Shown one piece after another: positions 10,551 to 20,731 of a stretch of DNA of 64,000 bases (position 1 is its first letter; each line of letters opens with the position of its first letter). Position numbers and translations under genes: made by a program. Origin of the DNA: Cepaea nemoralis (Eukaryota > Mollusca > Gastropoda > Stylommatophora > Helicidae). The notes beneath the pieces were generated by a model. The model had not been told where the DNA came from and did no database searches. It worked only from the letters and a program-made list of their open reading frames with translations. The stretch covers positions 41,001-105,000 of the forward strand of contig JACEFZ010017670.1 in assembly GCA_014155875.1 (NCBI GenBank). Direction: 5' to 3'.

Positions 10551-10920
10551 ATCATGTGCCAAGTCGATAAGCATGGGCGGTCATGTTTCGCCATCTTACG
10601 TGATCACTAGAGTCGTGTTCTTGTGTCGACCATGCCACGTGACCAAGCCATCCAGATATTTACTTCTCTGCCTTCCCCATATTCTTTCCCCCTTAATATT
10701 GCTAGTTGTCACCAAGTTCTCTAGTTTATCGCTTCTTATAACATGCCCAACAAATGTTGACTGTCTATTTATAATTTCTCTAATCAGTTTATGGTTTTCA
10801 TTTGTTTCTTGCTAGAACTTGGTCATTGGTTTTTCTGCTAACGCATGACATTCTTTGGATTTCCCTTACAAACAACATGTCGACTGCCAATAGATATTTT
10901 TCAGCTTGTCTGAACATTAT
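10551..10920 (-). mobile_element. LINE 3'-end relic
   Basis: On the minus strand this matches the 3' coding end of the LINE at 30963-33170, including the segments that encode the 'GHVMRRNGLENLLTTG' and 'WHGRDR' type sequences there. It is 5'-truncated, carries frame breaks and lacks a clear tetranucleotide tail. It abuts the broken C1q copy. Confidence 0.75.
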
Positions 10921-10924
10921 GTGA

Positions 10925-11577
10925 CATATCACTCATGGCAATAAAAAACAGGAAAGAGAACAATTTTCTCTGATAACTATTCTTCTCTATAAAGTTTACA
11001 CATGAATACAGCACACCACCAGCATTCATGGCTACAACAGCCACGCCACAAGCGGTTGTGTGTTTCCCTCGCAGCTGAACACTCACACACTAGGCTACTG
11101 GAAGATTGGTACATACAATTGCGTGTGTTTGACATCCCCATTCAGTTCCACTTTCTTGAAGAGACATAATGAAATAGCTGTCACATAGAGTCCATCAACT
11201 GGAGCTGTGAATATCCCGCTGTCTGCATTAAAGTTCTCACCACCATAATAGTTCTATATTGTTTATTGTTTTATACTGTCTGCAAGGTCCTCTTCTGTGA
11301 TCCATGATTTAGCATTAAATTCACAGCTGGTTCTTGAAGATTTCAGTTCTGTCAATGAATCACCACTAATTCTCTCCCCATAACGATCACGTGTAGAAAA
11401 CGACACTGCTGAACAATACCATTGCTGGTTATTATTATCAACATTAAATGTCAGGCTATTGGGCATGGGTGATCCCACTTCTCCACATTTCCAGATGTCC
11501 AACAGAATGTATCCTTCCCTGAGCTCACATGTGTCAACACCGTGATTATATTCTGTCACGTGATGATATTTGTCCAT
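10925..11577 (-). pseudogene. Degenerate C1q-domain copy with upstream ORF
   Basis: The minus-strand reading is a decayed homologue of the exon at 9301-9716. It shares ENFNADSGIFTAPVDGLYV (11230-11170), a CECSA segment, TACGVAVVAMNAG and a final FSFLFFIA. Breaks include two in-frame stops near 11260, a frameshift after the central strand and one near 11060. In the part from 11577 to 11347 the frame is open and reads into the C1q start without a stop. That stretch has C...W...YC spacing (TCELREGYILLDIW, then QQWYCSAVSF) that recalls half of an Ig-like fold, but the spacing is short, so this is only a suggestion. A splice acceptor (TTGACAG) is retained at the same place as in the intact copy. 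Tandem duplication of the C1q region followed by decay is the simplest explanation. Confidence 0.72.
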
Positions 11578-11604
11578 ACAAAAATAAAGTTTTGTAGCTG
11601 GAAA

Positions 11605-12060
11605 CTGCTGTGGGTATGTGAAGTGCAGGGACCATCACATGTGTGGCCTGAGTGCACGGAGGTATGTGAAGTGCTGGGAACATCACATGTGTGGCCTGAG
11701 TGCACGGAGGTATGTGAAGTGCTGGGACCATCACATGTGTGACCTGAGTGCACGGAGGTACGTGAAGTGCTTGGACCATCACATGTGTGGCCTGAGTGCA
11801 CGGAGGTATGTGAAGAGCTGGGACCATCACATGTGTGGCCTGAGTGCAAGCAGGTATGTGAAGTGCTGTGACCATCACATGTGTGACCTGAGTGCAAGCA
11901 GGTATGTGAAGTGCTGGGACCATCACATGTGTGGCCTGAGTGCAAGCAGGTATGTGAAGTGCTGGGACCATCACATGTGTGACCTGAGTGCAAGCAGGTA
12001 TGTGAAGTGCTGGGACCATCACATGTGTGGCTTGAGTGCACGGAGGTATGTGCGTTGTCC
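11605..12060. repeat. 48-bp minisatellite, about 9.5 copies
   Basis: Period 48 bp, unit including CCATCACATGTGTGGCCTGA and GTGCACGGAGGTATGTGAAG. Because 48 is divisible by 3, long frames are open on both strands; this is a by-product of the period. Two unit subtypes (ACGGAGG and AAGCAGG) occur in blocks. Confidence 0.95.
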
Positions 12061-12067
12061 TTTGCAG

Positions 12068-12262
12068 GACGTTGTGTTCAAGCCCAAACCCCAGGTTCAT
12101 TTACTAGACAAGTTTATGTTCAGTTTGCCATTGCTTTCTGAACGGCAATTTAACGTTGAATTCCAACTGACCGGCAAAGTATATGAACCCCATACCCTGC
12201 CGTCAAAATACCGAAAGTTTAAGCGCAAGCGCATTAAGCCTGGCGACCACGCCGACGTCTAA
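12068..12262 (+). CDS. Candidate terminal coding exon, unknown protein
   Basis: A strong acceptor-like sequence (TGTCCTTTGCAG) precedes a 65-codon open frame ending in TAA at 12260-12262. The peptide begins DVVFKPKPQV, contains LPLLSERQFNVEFQLTG and ends in a strongly basic stretch (SKYRKFKRKRIKPGDHADV). Composition is unlike the surrounding repeats and looks like selected protein, but no family was recognised. The previous exon would have to lie upstream of the 48-bp array; none was identified. It could also be a retrocopy fragment. Confidence 0.35.
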   Translation, partial: DVVFKPKPQVHLLDKFMFSLPLLSERQFNVEFQLTGKVYEPHTLPSKYRKFKRKRIKPGDHADV

Positions 12263-12264
12263 AT

Positions 12265-12505
12265 GGAGGATTAGTTAGTCAATATTTAGCTTGCTGACCT
12301 CTACATGGAGGATTCGGTGGTCAGTATTTAGCTCACTGACGACTACATGGAGAAATAGGTGGTCAGTATTTAGCTTGCTGACCTCTACATGGAAGATTAG
12401 GTGGTCAGTATTTAGCTCGCTGACCTCTACATGTAGGATTAGGTGGTCAATATTTAGCTCGCTGATCTCTACATGGAGGATTAGGTGGTCAGTATTTAGC
12501 TCGCC
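12265..12505. repeat. 42-bp minisatellite, about 5.7 copies
   Basis: Period 42 bp, unit including GGTGGTCAGTATTTAGCTC and GACCTCTACATGGAGGATTA. Starts directly after the stop codon of the candidate exon at 12068-12262. Confidence 0.93.
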
Positions 12506-12774
12506 AAACGAACTTCGATTGCAGACATCGAACATTTGTCCACGCCATTATGAAAGGCTGTCTGGAATCTTCCCTCCCTATCTTCCTCTAGATCTCTGTA
12601 TATTATTCTGTTCGGTCTTTACAGTGTGTTCCTGTTTATCCTCTTACAAGAGTGTTAGCCAACACAACTGTGCAACAAAACAACAAAACCCAAGCGCCAG
12701 TAACATACTCGCCCGAATACAGAGATAAGTGGAGAGTCATGGTCGCCAGTGTCTGGTTTTGAACAGCAGCAGCA

Positions 12775-12825
12775 GTAATAATAAACTCCACAACAACGAT
12801 AACAACAACATCAGCACAAATACCG

Positions 12826-12868
<43 letters not shown>

Positions 12869-12935
12869 CGATAACAACAACATCAGCACAAATACCAACA
12901 ACAACAACAACAACAACAAAACAACAGATAACTGT
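12775..12935. repeat. (AAC)n microsatellite with a duplicated insert
   Basis: AAC/CAA repeats interrupted twice by the same motif GATAACAACAACATCAGCAC, suggesting segmental duplication inside the array. Confidence 0.95.
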
Positions 12936-13029
12936 ATAGAAGATGTGAGAGTTACCTAATTGTTGTAATCTCGGGGACATAACTGCCACCTCCTGGATTA
13001 ACTGAGTCAGCTGCAAAAGTTACAGAAAT

Positions 13030-13104
13030 ACTATACTATACTATACTATACTATACTATACTATACTATACTATACTATACTATACTATACTATACTATA
13101 CTAT
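13030..13104. repeat. (TATAC)n pentanucleotide microsatellite
   Basis: About 15 perfect 5-bp units, directly before the SINE at 13105. Confidence 0.97.
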
Positions 13105-13325
13105 GTAGTCAAGATGGTACCGAGTCTAGCAAGCTTGCCTACCAGATCTGGAGGTAATGAGTTCGAATACCGTTGGATGAGGGCATATTTTCAGTGATCT
13201 GGACATCCAGGTGGACCCAGCCTAAAATTGGTACAGTAAATGTCCTCGGACGTAAAGGCGGCCGGCCTGATATTGACCACGTCATCCGGCGAGCGCCGAT
13301 TGCTCTGTAAAAATATCGGGCTAGC
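13105..13325 (+). mobile_element. tRNA-derived SINE
   Basis: The head has an A-box-like TGGTACCGAGTCTAGCAAG and a B-box-like GAGTTCGAATACC. The body carries GTAAAGGCGGCCGGCC and the 3' end CGATTGCTCTG and AATATCGGGCTAGCACC. It is the same family as 9096-9290 (minus strand). The 30-bp array at 13326 begins exactly at its 3' end. Confidence 0.78.
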
Positions 13326-14105
13326 ACCATTGTGGTTGTGATGACGTACTCCAGCAACATTGTGGTTGTGATGACGTACTCCAGCAACATTGTCGTTGTG
13401 ATGACGTACTCCAGCAACATTGTCGTTGTGATGACGTACTCCAGCAACATTGTCGTTGTGATGACGTACTCCAGCAACATTGTCGTTGTGATGACGTACT
13501 CCAGCAACATTGTCGTTGTGATTACGTACTCCAGCAACATTGTCGTTGTGATGACGTACTCCAGCAACATTGTCGTTGTGATGACGTACTCCAGCAACAT
13601 TGTCGTTGTGATGACGTACTCCAGCAACATTGTGGTTGTGATGACGTACTCCAGCAACATTGTCGTTGTGATGACGTACTCCAGCAACATTGTCGTTGTG
13701 ATGACGTACTCCAGCAACATTGTCGTTGTGATGACGTACTCCAGCAACATTGTCGTTGTGATGACGTACTCCAGCAACATTGTCGTTGTGATGACGTACT
13801 CCAGCAACATTGTCGTTGTGATGACGTACTCCAGCAACATTGTCGTTGTGATGACGTACTCCAGCAACATTGTCGTTGTGATGACGTACTCCAGCAACAT
13901 TGTCGTTGTGATGACGTACTCCAGCAACATTGTCGTTGTGATGACGTACTCCAGCAACATTGTCGTTGTGATGACGTACTCCAGCAACATTGTCGTTGTG
14001 ATGACGTACTCCAGCAACATTGTCGTTGTGATGACGTACTCCAGCAACATTGTCGTTGTGATGACGTACTACAGCAACATTGTCGTTGTGATGACGTACT
14101 CCAGC
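13326..14105. repeat. 30-bp minisatellite, 26 copies
   Basis: Period 30 bp, unit ATTGTCGTTGTGATGACGTA plus CTCCAGCAAC. It is extremely homogeneous (only a few single-base variants), so recent expansion or gene conversion is likely. Long frames on both strands are artefacts of a period divisible by 3. Confidence 0.97.
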
Positions 14106-14290
14106 TTCCCTTTCTCATGACATGCCCACAGAATGTGGACTGTCTACTTCTGATACGAGTGACCAGTTCTCTTTGTCAGTTCACTTCTTTCAAGATATCT
14201 TCCTTGTTCTTTCTATCTGTCCACGGTGTTCTCATCATTCTTCTATAAAACCGCGTCTCCGCAGCTTCCCACAACATTCCTAGATTGTCT
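14106..14290 (-). mobile_element. LINE 3'-end relic
   Basis: On the minus strand it encodes the C-G-H-V-M-R-K segment typical of the 3' coding end of the LINEs in this window. Upstream, the pattern of the basic C-terminal region is recognisable but broken. It directly abuts the 30-bp array. Confidence 0.5.
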
Positions 14291-14559
14291 GTTAATTGCC
14301 CATGATTAGCTTCTGTAACCAGATAAATTACAGAGAATATTCTTCATCTTCTGAAAAGTTGCCTTTGTTTAGGTTATTTAACATTAACTTCCTTAATACC
14401 TGTTCTATCTATTATCATTATAGTATTCAAACAATTAAATATAGTGACGTGTCTCAGATATGTCTCGTTCACTTTGGTGTTGGGTTTAATCAATAAAATT
14501 GTAATTTGTCCGGAAGCAGTTTCCTGCTATGTGTCTGTGATATGATAGAGCCATCACAT

Positions 14560-15605
14560 TGTGTAAGCCTGAATGTACGGAGACATAGGTGGTCAATCTG
14601 TCCCTGACTTTATTGTAAGCCTGAATGTACGGAGATATAGGTGTCCAATCTGTCCCTGACTTTAGTGTAAGCCTGAATGTACGGAGACATAGGTGGCCAA
14701 TCTGTCCCTGACTTTAGTGTAAGCCTGAATGTACGGAGACATAGGTGGCCAATCTGTCCCTGACTTTAGTGTAAGCCTGAATGTACGGAGACATAGGTGG
14801 CCAATCTGTCCCTGACTTTAGTGTAAGCCTGAATGCACGGAGACATAGGTGGCCAATCTGTCCCTGACTTTAGTGTAAGCCTGAATGTACGGAGACATAG
14901 GTGGCCAATCTGTCCCTGACTTTAGTGTAAGCTTGAATGCACGGAGACATAGGTGGCCAATCTGTCCCTGACTTTAGTGTAAGCCTGAATGCACGGAGAC
15001 ATAGGTGGCCAATCTGTCCCTGACTTTAGTGTAAGCCTGAATGTATGGAGACATAGGTGGCCAATCTGTCCCTGAATTTAGTGTAAGCCTGAATGCACGG
15101 AGACATAGGTGGCCAATCTGTCCCTGAATTTAGTGTAAGCCTGAATGCACGGAGACATAGGTGGCCAATCTGTCCCTGAATTTAGTGTAAGCCTGAATGC
15201 ACGGAGACATAGGTGGCCAATCTGTCCCTGAATTTAGTGTAAGCCTGAATGCACGGAGACATAGGTGGCCAATCTGTCCCTGAATTTAGTGTAAGCCTGA
15301 ATGTACGGAGACATAGGTGGCCAATCTTTCTCTGACTTTAGTGTAAGCCTGAATGCACGGAGACATAGGTGACCAATCTGTCCCTGAATTTAGTGTAAGC
15401 CTGAATGTACGGAGACATAGGTGGCCAATCTTTCTCTGACTTTAGTGTAAGCCTGAATGCACGGAGACATAGGTGGCCGATCAGTCCCTGACATTATTGT
15501 AAGCCTGAATGCACGGAGACATAGGTGGCCAATCTGGCCCTGACTTTAGTGTAAACCTGAATGTACGGAGACATAGGTGGCCAATCTGTCCCTGACTTTG
15601 GCAGG
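14560..15605. repeat. 52-bp minisatellite, about 20 copies
   Basis: Period 52 bp, unit including GTAAGCCTGAATGTACGGAG and ACATAGGTGGCCAATCTGTC. Variants (TGTACGG/TGCACGG, GACTTTAG/GAATTTAG) are grouped in runs. The first unit is preceded by CCATCACATTGTGTAAGCCT, which links it to the 48-bp array at 11605. Confidence 0.96.
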
Positions 15606-15659
15606 CGATGAGACCAGCCGTCGCACCACCCCCCCCCCCTTCCCCACCATGCTCATGAC

Positions 15660-16100
15660 ATTATCAGCGCAGTTCCATATCACCGTATGTTACATTTGTG
15701 TCTGCAATTGTTCTTTGTTATAGACATTATTTATGTTGTTGTGTTGTTACATGTGTTTGTACAAGCGTTCTTTGTTATAACTATTACTTCTGTTTTCTGT
15801 TGTTATATGTGGGCGTAGACGCTTTATTTGTTATAACCATTACTTTTGTTGTTCTATTGTTACATTAGAGTGTACAATTGTTTTTTGTTATATATTTTAC
15901 TTCTGATTTTACATTTAAGTGTAAGTGTGTTCTTTTTTTATAACCATTACTTCTGTTTTTCTGTTGTTACATTTGGGTGTATAATTGTTCTTTGTTATAA
16001 CCATTACTTCTATTTTTCTATTTTTGCATTTGGGTGTACAAGAGTTTTATGTAATAAACATTACTTGTTTTTCTGTTTTTCAGACCTATTCCTTTGTTTT
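15660..16100. repeat. Degenerate T-rich tandem repeat, about 6 copies of 60-70 bp
   Basis: Repeated TTTGTTATAACCATTACTTC, TTCTGTTGTTACATTTGGGT and GTACAATTGTTC segments with many substitutions. Old compared with the neighbouring arrays. Confidence 0.7.
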
Positions 16101-16120
16101 GACTATCTGATGCATTTATA

Positions 16121-16900
16121 AATGATTGATTGATTGATTGATTAATTGATTTATTAATTGATTGATTGATTTAGGAACTGGCATCACAGCATTCGGGGCA
16201 TTCCCGTAAGCGCTCCGTCCCCATCTTCAGCAGCCAGCGAAGAGTTCCAACACTAATAGTACCAGTAGCAATCTGATTATATGTCCGTCTCGCCTTTCCT
16301 CTGAGCGTCGAGCGTCGGCCAGATCCCCTCGTCACTCCTCGCTGTCTCATTCTTGCCAGACCATGGTAATCCATTTGCCCCTCCGAGGTGTACACGTGCT
16401 CCCACAAGGCCGCAACCACGTCTGCCTTGTCATGCATCAATACTCCACCAGGTTTTGCCGAGTCAGCCAATTTATCCGCCTGTTCATTCCTCATCACACC
16501 GGCATGCCCAGGAGAAAAGACCCAGGCGATGCTTGCCACCCGTGACCTCCGAAGCGAAGCAAGCCACTATGCACGAAGCTTGCCTGTCCTCACCTTCCTC
16601 AGCATGCTTTCTGAGTCAGTTACAATCACGATGTGTGTGTATCGTATTCTCCATCCAGCGGAAAGCTGCACTGACCGCCTCCACCTTCATTCTTAAGCTC
16701 GCATCTCGTGGTATCATATGCCAGGCTCTCCTGCACCAAACGTCGACCATTAGCTTTTGCTAAGAACCCACAGGCGCATCTCCTACCTCTTAACACCGAA
16801 CCATCTGTGTGGATAATCACATTCCCCGAGCGAGCATTATCCGGAATTAGTTGCTGGTGTAACAGTACACCCGTGTCGTACACATATGGACGTTGACGTA
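16121..16900 (-). mobile_element. LINE 3' end with RNase H domain and (AATC)n tail
   Basis: Minus strand. An RNase H domain is split by frame breaks: the first catalytic segment IHTDGSV near 16800, then SPGHAGVMRNEQADKLADSA near 16500, followed by a basic tail segment ending in CPECCDASS and a stop near 16171. The 3' end is an imperfect AATC repeat (16121-16170), the tail style of several LINE clades. The 5' end is truncated at about 16900. The same family recurs at 45683-46083 (plus strand). Confidence 0.85.
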
Positions 16901-16929
16901 GGTTCTTCTATCTTCGTTGCCTTGTTCCA

Positions 16930-17850
16930 CAACAACGAGTTTACTTCTTCTGGCCGCTTAGTGGAGCATTCACGTTGCAGAGAGTTTAGTGTAGAAATCC
17001 CTACTCTTGCCTTCGTAGGTTAATTCAAGCTTTCATTCCATGACGACAATTACGCCAATTTAAAAACTTCATAATTTTAATTCAGAAACCTTCTTCATAA
17101 TCACTACACTAGCACAGTAGCACATACAATGTTTATTAATCAAGATTATATTAACACGTATCACCCCTTTATGTTCCACATCTGTGGAATTAGTTTAAGA
17201 ATTGGAGTCACCTTGAATGTCTCTTCACTGAGACTTTGGTTACTACGACTATGCGACAGTTTCCCAAACTTGGAATATCTTTAACAAATCATTCGCTTCC
17301 ATCAACTATACACCTTCATGGTGCGATTCATTAGCAACACAGCTCAACCCTAAGATCCGATGGTGGTAAAATTAACTGGACAGTTTCTATACGCATCCTT
17401 GATGTTCTCCTTCAACTTGCTTGCTTCCCTCCGTTGGTAATAATGTTGCCTTGTTATTGTTGCCGTCGTTAATGCCCGTCACTACCCCTAACAATGCCAC
17501 GTAGTTCTCTTTTGTGCGTTCTCGTGCACAATATTTACTTCTTCATCAAACTTCCCCATTTATAAGTTCGCAACTATATTATCTATCTTTCATTAACTCT
17601 CCCCGTCACCTATTCTGTTACACCGGATTTCCACTTCCGTGGTTCCTGCTGGCCACTCCCTGCACTCCCGGCTCAATGTGATTATAACTCTGCACAAGTC
17701 TGACTGCTCCGCTGGCACTCTGACCCATTTATAACTGACATTTCTTGTAACAGCGTTTCATTTGCAGTGACCAAAACCACGTCAACAGCATAATGCAAGT
17801 TGTAAGCCTGAATGTACGCCTGAATGTAAGCCTTAAATTATGTTAAAATT
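16930..17850. other. No gene recognised
   Basis: AT-rich sequence with stops in all frames. I see no exon with both splice sites, no tandem array and no transposon motif. A small echo of the 52-bp unit (GTAAGCCTGAATGTACG) appears near 17802. Confidence 0.5.
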
Positions 17851-17854
17851 TCCC

Positions 17855-18000
17855 AACACTGTAACCATTTCTTCGTGTTTCACCCTATCGAATGCTTTAG
17901 TGTAGTCAGTGGAGCACAAATATAGAAGTCTATTCATTTCTACCATTGTTTCTATTAATGTTCTCATATGTTGTTAGTGTCTTTCACTTCTAAAAAAATC
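17855..18000 (-). mobile_element. LINE reverse-transcriptase scrap
   Basis: The minus strand reads DYTKAFDRVKHEEM near 17900, the motif A region of a non-LTR reverse transcriptase. Flanks are too decayed to follow. 18010-18440 downstream shows nothing recognisable. Confidence 0.6.
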
Positions 18001-18494
18001 CAACTGATCATTTCCATTTTTTTCTGGTTTATTTTAATGTAGTTATCTTAGTGTTATTGATATTTTTGTTCTATGTTTTGTTTGGTTTTTGTTATTGTTT
18101 GCAGAATAAATCGCTTTGAAATCTGTTCTGTGTTTTGTGATTGTATTTTAGTAATCCCACAAATTGTGTTTTCCTGTTGTTTACATTTCTACAGCTTGAC
18201 CGAAGTTTAAATAAACACGAACCTTTGTGACATTATCATCTCGCGTGCTGGCCCGTTCATTGAGACATGTTCTGAGTTGTTCTAGTGGTCTCAGTCGATC
18301 GTTTAACATCTGACACAGCATCCGGAACTGTACAATTGACAACAAAACTGTTCATATATAGAACATCAATGAGATTATAGCCTGGTATCATATCAGTTAA
18401 TCAATCAAGTGCCGTCTTCACGATGAAAACTGTCTGCATTTAATGTTCAAAATTGTCTTCTCTGAGTGTGTTGTTGTTGTTGTTGTTGCTACTG

Positions 18495-18830
18495 CTGCTG
18501 CTCTTCTTCTTCTTCTTCTTCTTGTTCTTCTTCTTCTTGTTCTTCTTCTTCTTTTTTTCTCCTCCTCCTCCTCCTCCTTCTTCTACTCCTCCTCCTCCTT
18601 CTTCTTCTTCTTTTTCTTCTTCTTCTTCTTCTTCTTCTTCTTCTTCTTCTTCTTCTTCTTCTTCTTCTTCTTCTTCTTCTTCTTCTTCTTCTTCTTTTTC
18701 TTCTTCTTCTTCTTCTTCTTCTTCTTCTTCTTCTTCTTCTTCTTCTTCTTCTTCTTCTTCTTCTTCTTCTTCTTCTTCTTCTTCTTCTTCTTCTTCTTCT
18801 TCTTCTTCTTCTTCTTCTTCTTCTTCCTCC
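18495..18830. repeat. (TTC)n / (GAA)n microsatellite
   Basis: More than 300 bp of TTC with a few TTT and TCC interruptions. All long frames here are homopolymer artefacts. Long GAA/TTC tracts can form triplex DNA. Confidence 0.97.
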
Positions 18831-18957
18831 ATCTCCTGATCCTCCCATTATTTTCTACTTCATCCACTTACTCCTCTTCTTCTTCCTCTTTTCTACTTCT
18901 TTTTCTCTTCCTCCACATTGTTCTTCATATGACCACCACTGTACTGATACTGGTACT

Positions 18958-19186
<229 letters not shown>

Positions 19187-19489
19187 TAACACCTTCTTTC
19201 AGAAATGTAATTTATAATAGCAATTGTTTTCAAAAACCGTTTACAACAACAAGAGTCAATCAAAATATCCAGAACGTACATTTTCAATGAAACAAGATTA
19301 CAAATGGAATTGCAAAAGCAGCAACATCTTTCTCCTGATGGCATGCCAGTGTGGAGTGATTGCTCATCTATACCATCTCAAACACATAACATGTGATCGT
19401 GTATGACGTCTTAAATACAGTTTATTTGATCATTCATACCGACTTAAAGGCACCAAAACAGAGTACCTGACCACATACACCATATGAAA

Positions 19490-19640
19490 GTCTCAGTCTT
19501 AGAGTACTTGTCATCTACACGGTCTCAAAGTCTCAGAGTACTTGGTCATCTACCCGGTCTCAAAGTCTCAGAGTACTTGGTAATCTACCCGGTCTCAAAG
19601 TCTCAGAGTACTTGGTCATCTACCCGGTCTCAAAGTCTCA
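19490..19640. repeat. 35-bp tandem repeat, about 4 copies
   Basis: Unit TCTCAGAGTACTTGGTCATC plus TACCCGGTCTCAAAG. Downstream 19650-19900 has an open frame on the plus strand (ESTESTEYIVQFSPPLEDLR), but I could not support it as an exon. Confidence 0.88.
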
Positions 19641-19984
19641 AACTGAGGCACTGTTCTCGTAGACCTGACAATGAGTCCACTGAGTCCACTGAGTACATCG
19701 TTCAGTTCAGCCCACCCTTAGAAGATCTGCGCTGCCAGACGTACCAGAAGCGTGCTGAGTTGAAGCAGACATTATGGAGCATTGACATGGAGAAAACGAT
19801 AAAACTCACCCCGGCAAGGGGGCATCTTGTCCAGTTAATAGATCACAAACTTGGAGAAGACGATAGACACAACAAACACTCAATTTTATACCAGAAACAA
19901 ATACGTCCGTCCACGCAGTTACACACCAGAGTTAACGTCAGTCATACTTTTACACAATTTCTGTGTTGAAGAGTTCATACTCAC

Positions 19985-20727
19985 ATTTGCCTCCCCTTTC
20001 TCAACCTGTTTCTGGACGTCCTTCACATTTCTCCCACCGTCCGCCTCCAATGTCTGCATCCTGGTCTCTAGTTCTCTCAACAAGGTCGTGTTCTGAGCTT
20101 GACCTTCAGATATGAGCTGGACACTCTGTGTGTTAGCCATGACCTTGTCTGCCAGGTCACGCATTTCAGTTTCTAAATCCTTATATTTATTACTGGAGTC
20201 ATCAATGATTCCGTCAATTCTATCATCTAATGCATCGACATTTTCTTTGACAGACTCAAGTAGATTAGGTACATGAACAAGTTTCTCTACGAGTTCTGCC
20301 TGAGATTCCATCTCTACTTTCTGTCTCTTTTGTGCCGTAGATATCTCCTGCAGCTGTTTCTCCAGACTTTGTAATCTTGTCTTCTGCTCTTGCTCTATTG
20401 CATCTTGTGTTTCACTGATATCACTGATTTGTTGTTTGATTTGTTTAAACCTTGAGCTGCGCTTCTTGTCCGACTCTGATAGTTTGGATGACAATTCCTT
20501 CAGTTGTTTATTAATGTCCTTGTCTGACTCTGATAGTTTGGATGACAATTCCTTCAGTTGTTTATTAATGTCCTTGTCTGACTCTGATAGTTTGGATGAC
20601 AATTCCTTCAGTTCTTGATCAATGTCACTTTGTTGTTCAGCAACTTTTTCTGTTCTGCTCCTGAAGGAGCACATGGCCTCTTCTATGACAGCAATTCTGT
20701 CTAAAACTGGTTTCATGTGAGCTCCAT
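19985..20727 (-). CDS. Coiled-coil exon (exon 4 of a minus-strand gene)
   Basis: Exon bounded by an acceptor (TGTACAG) at 20729-20728 and a consensus donor (GTGAGT) at 19984-19979. It enters in phase 1, joining exactly to the donor phase of 23717-23845, and leaves in phase 0 after 247 codons. The peptide is one long heptad-patterned coiled coil starting MKPVLDRIAVIEEAM, with very high E, K, Q, S and L and no transmembrane segment. Three near-identical 18-residue units (core LKELSSKLSESDK) form a tandem repeat. Long coiled coils ahead of a globular head are typical of secreted multimeric proteins such as C1q-domain proteins, but no head domain is encoded here and the next exon is not identified. 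Reading past the donor gives a stop within about 20 codons. Confidence 0.8.
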
Positions 20728-20731
20728 CTGT

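Noticed and set aside
11546..12100. Long open frames on both strands over the 48-bp array
   Set aside because: The period is divisible by 3 and the unit lacks stops, so frames are open in several phases. No independent coding evidence.
13139..14118. Apparent repeat proteins of up to 300 residues over the 30-bp array
   Set aside because: Pure tandem DNA repeat with perfect units; openness on both strands follows from the period.
19980..20716. Reading the coiled-coil exon through to its stop as the protein end
   Set aside because: A consensus donor GTGAGT lies at 19984-19979 with compatible phase, and the sequence after it loses coiled-coil character.
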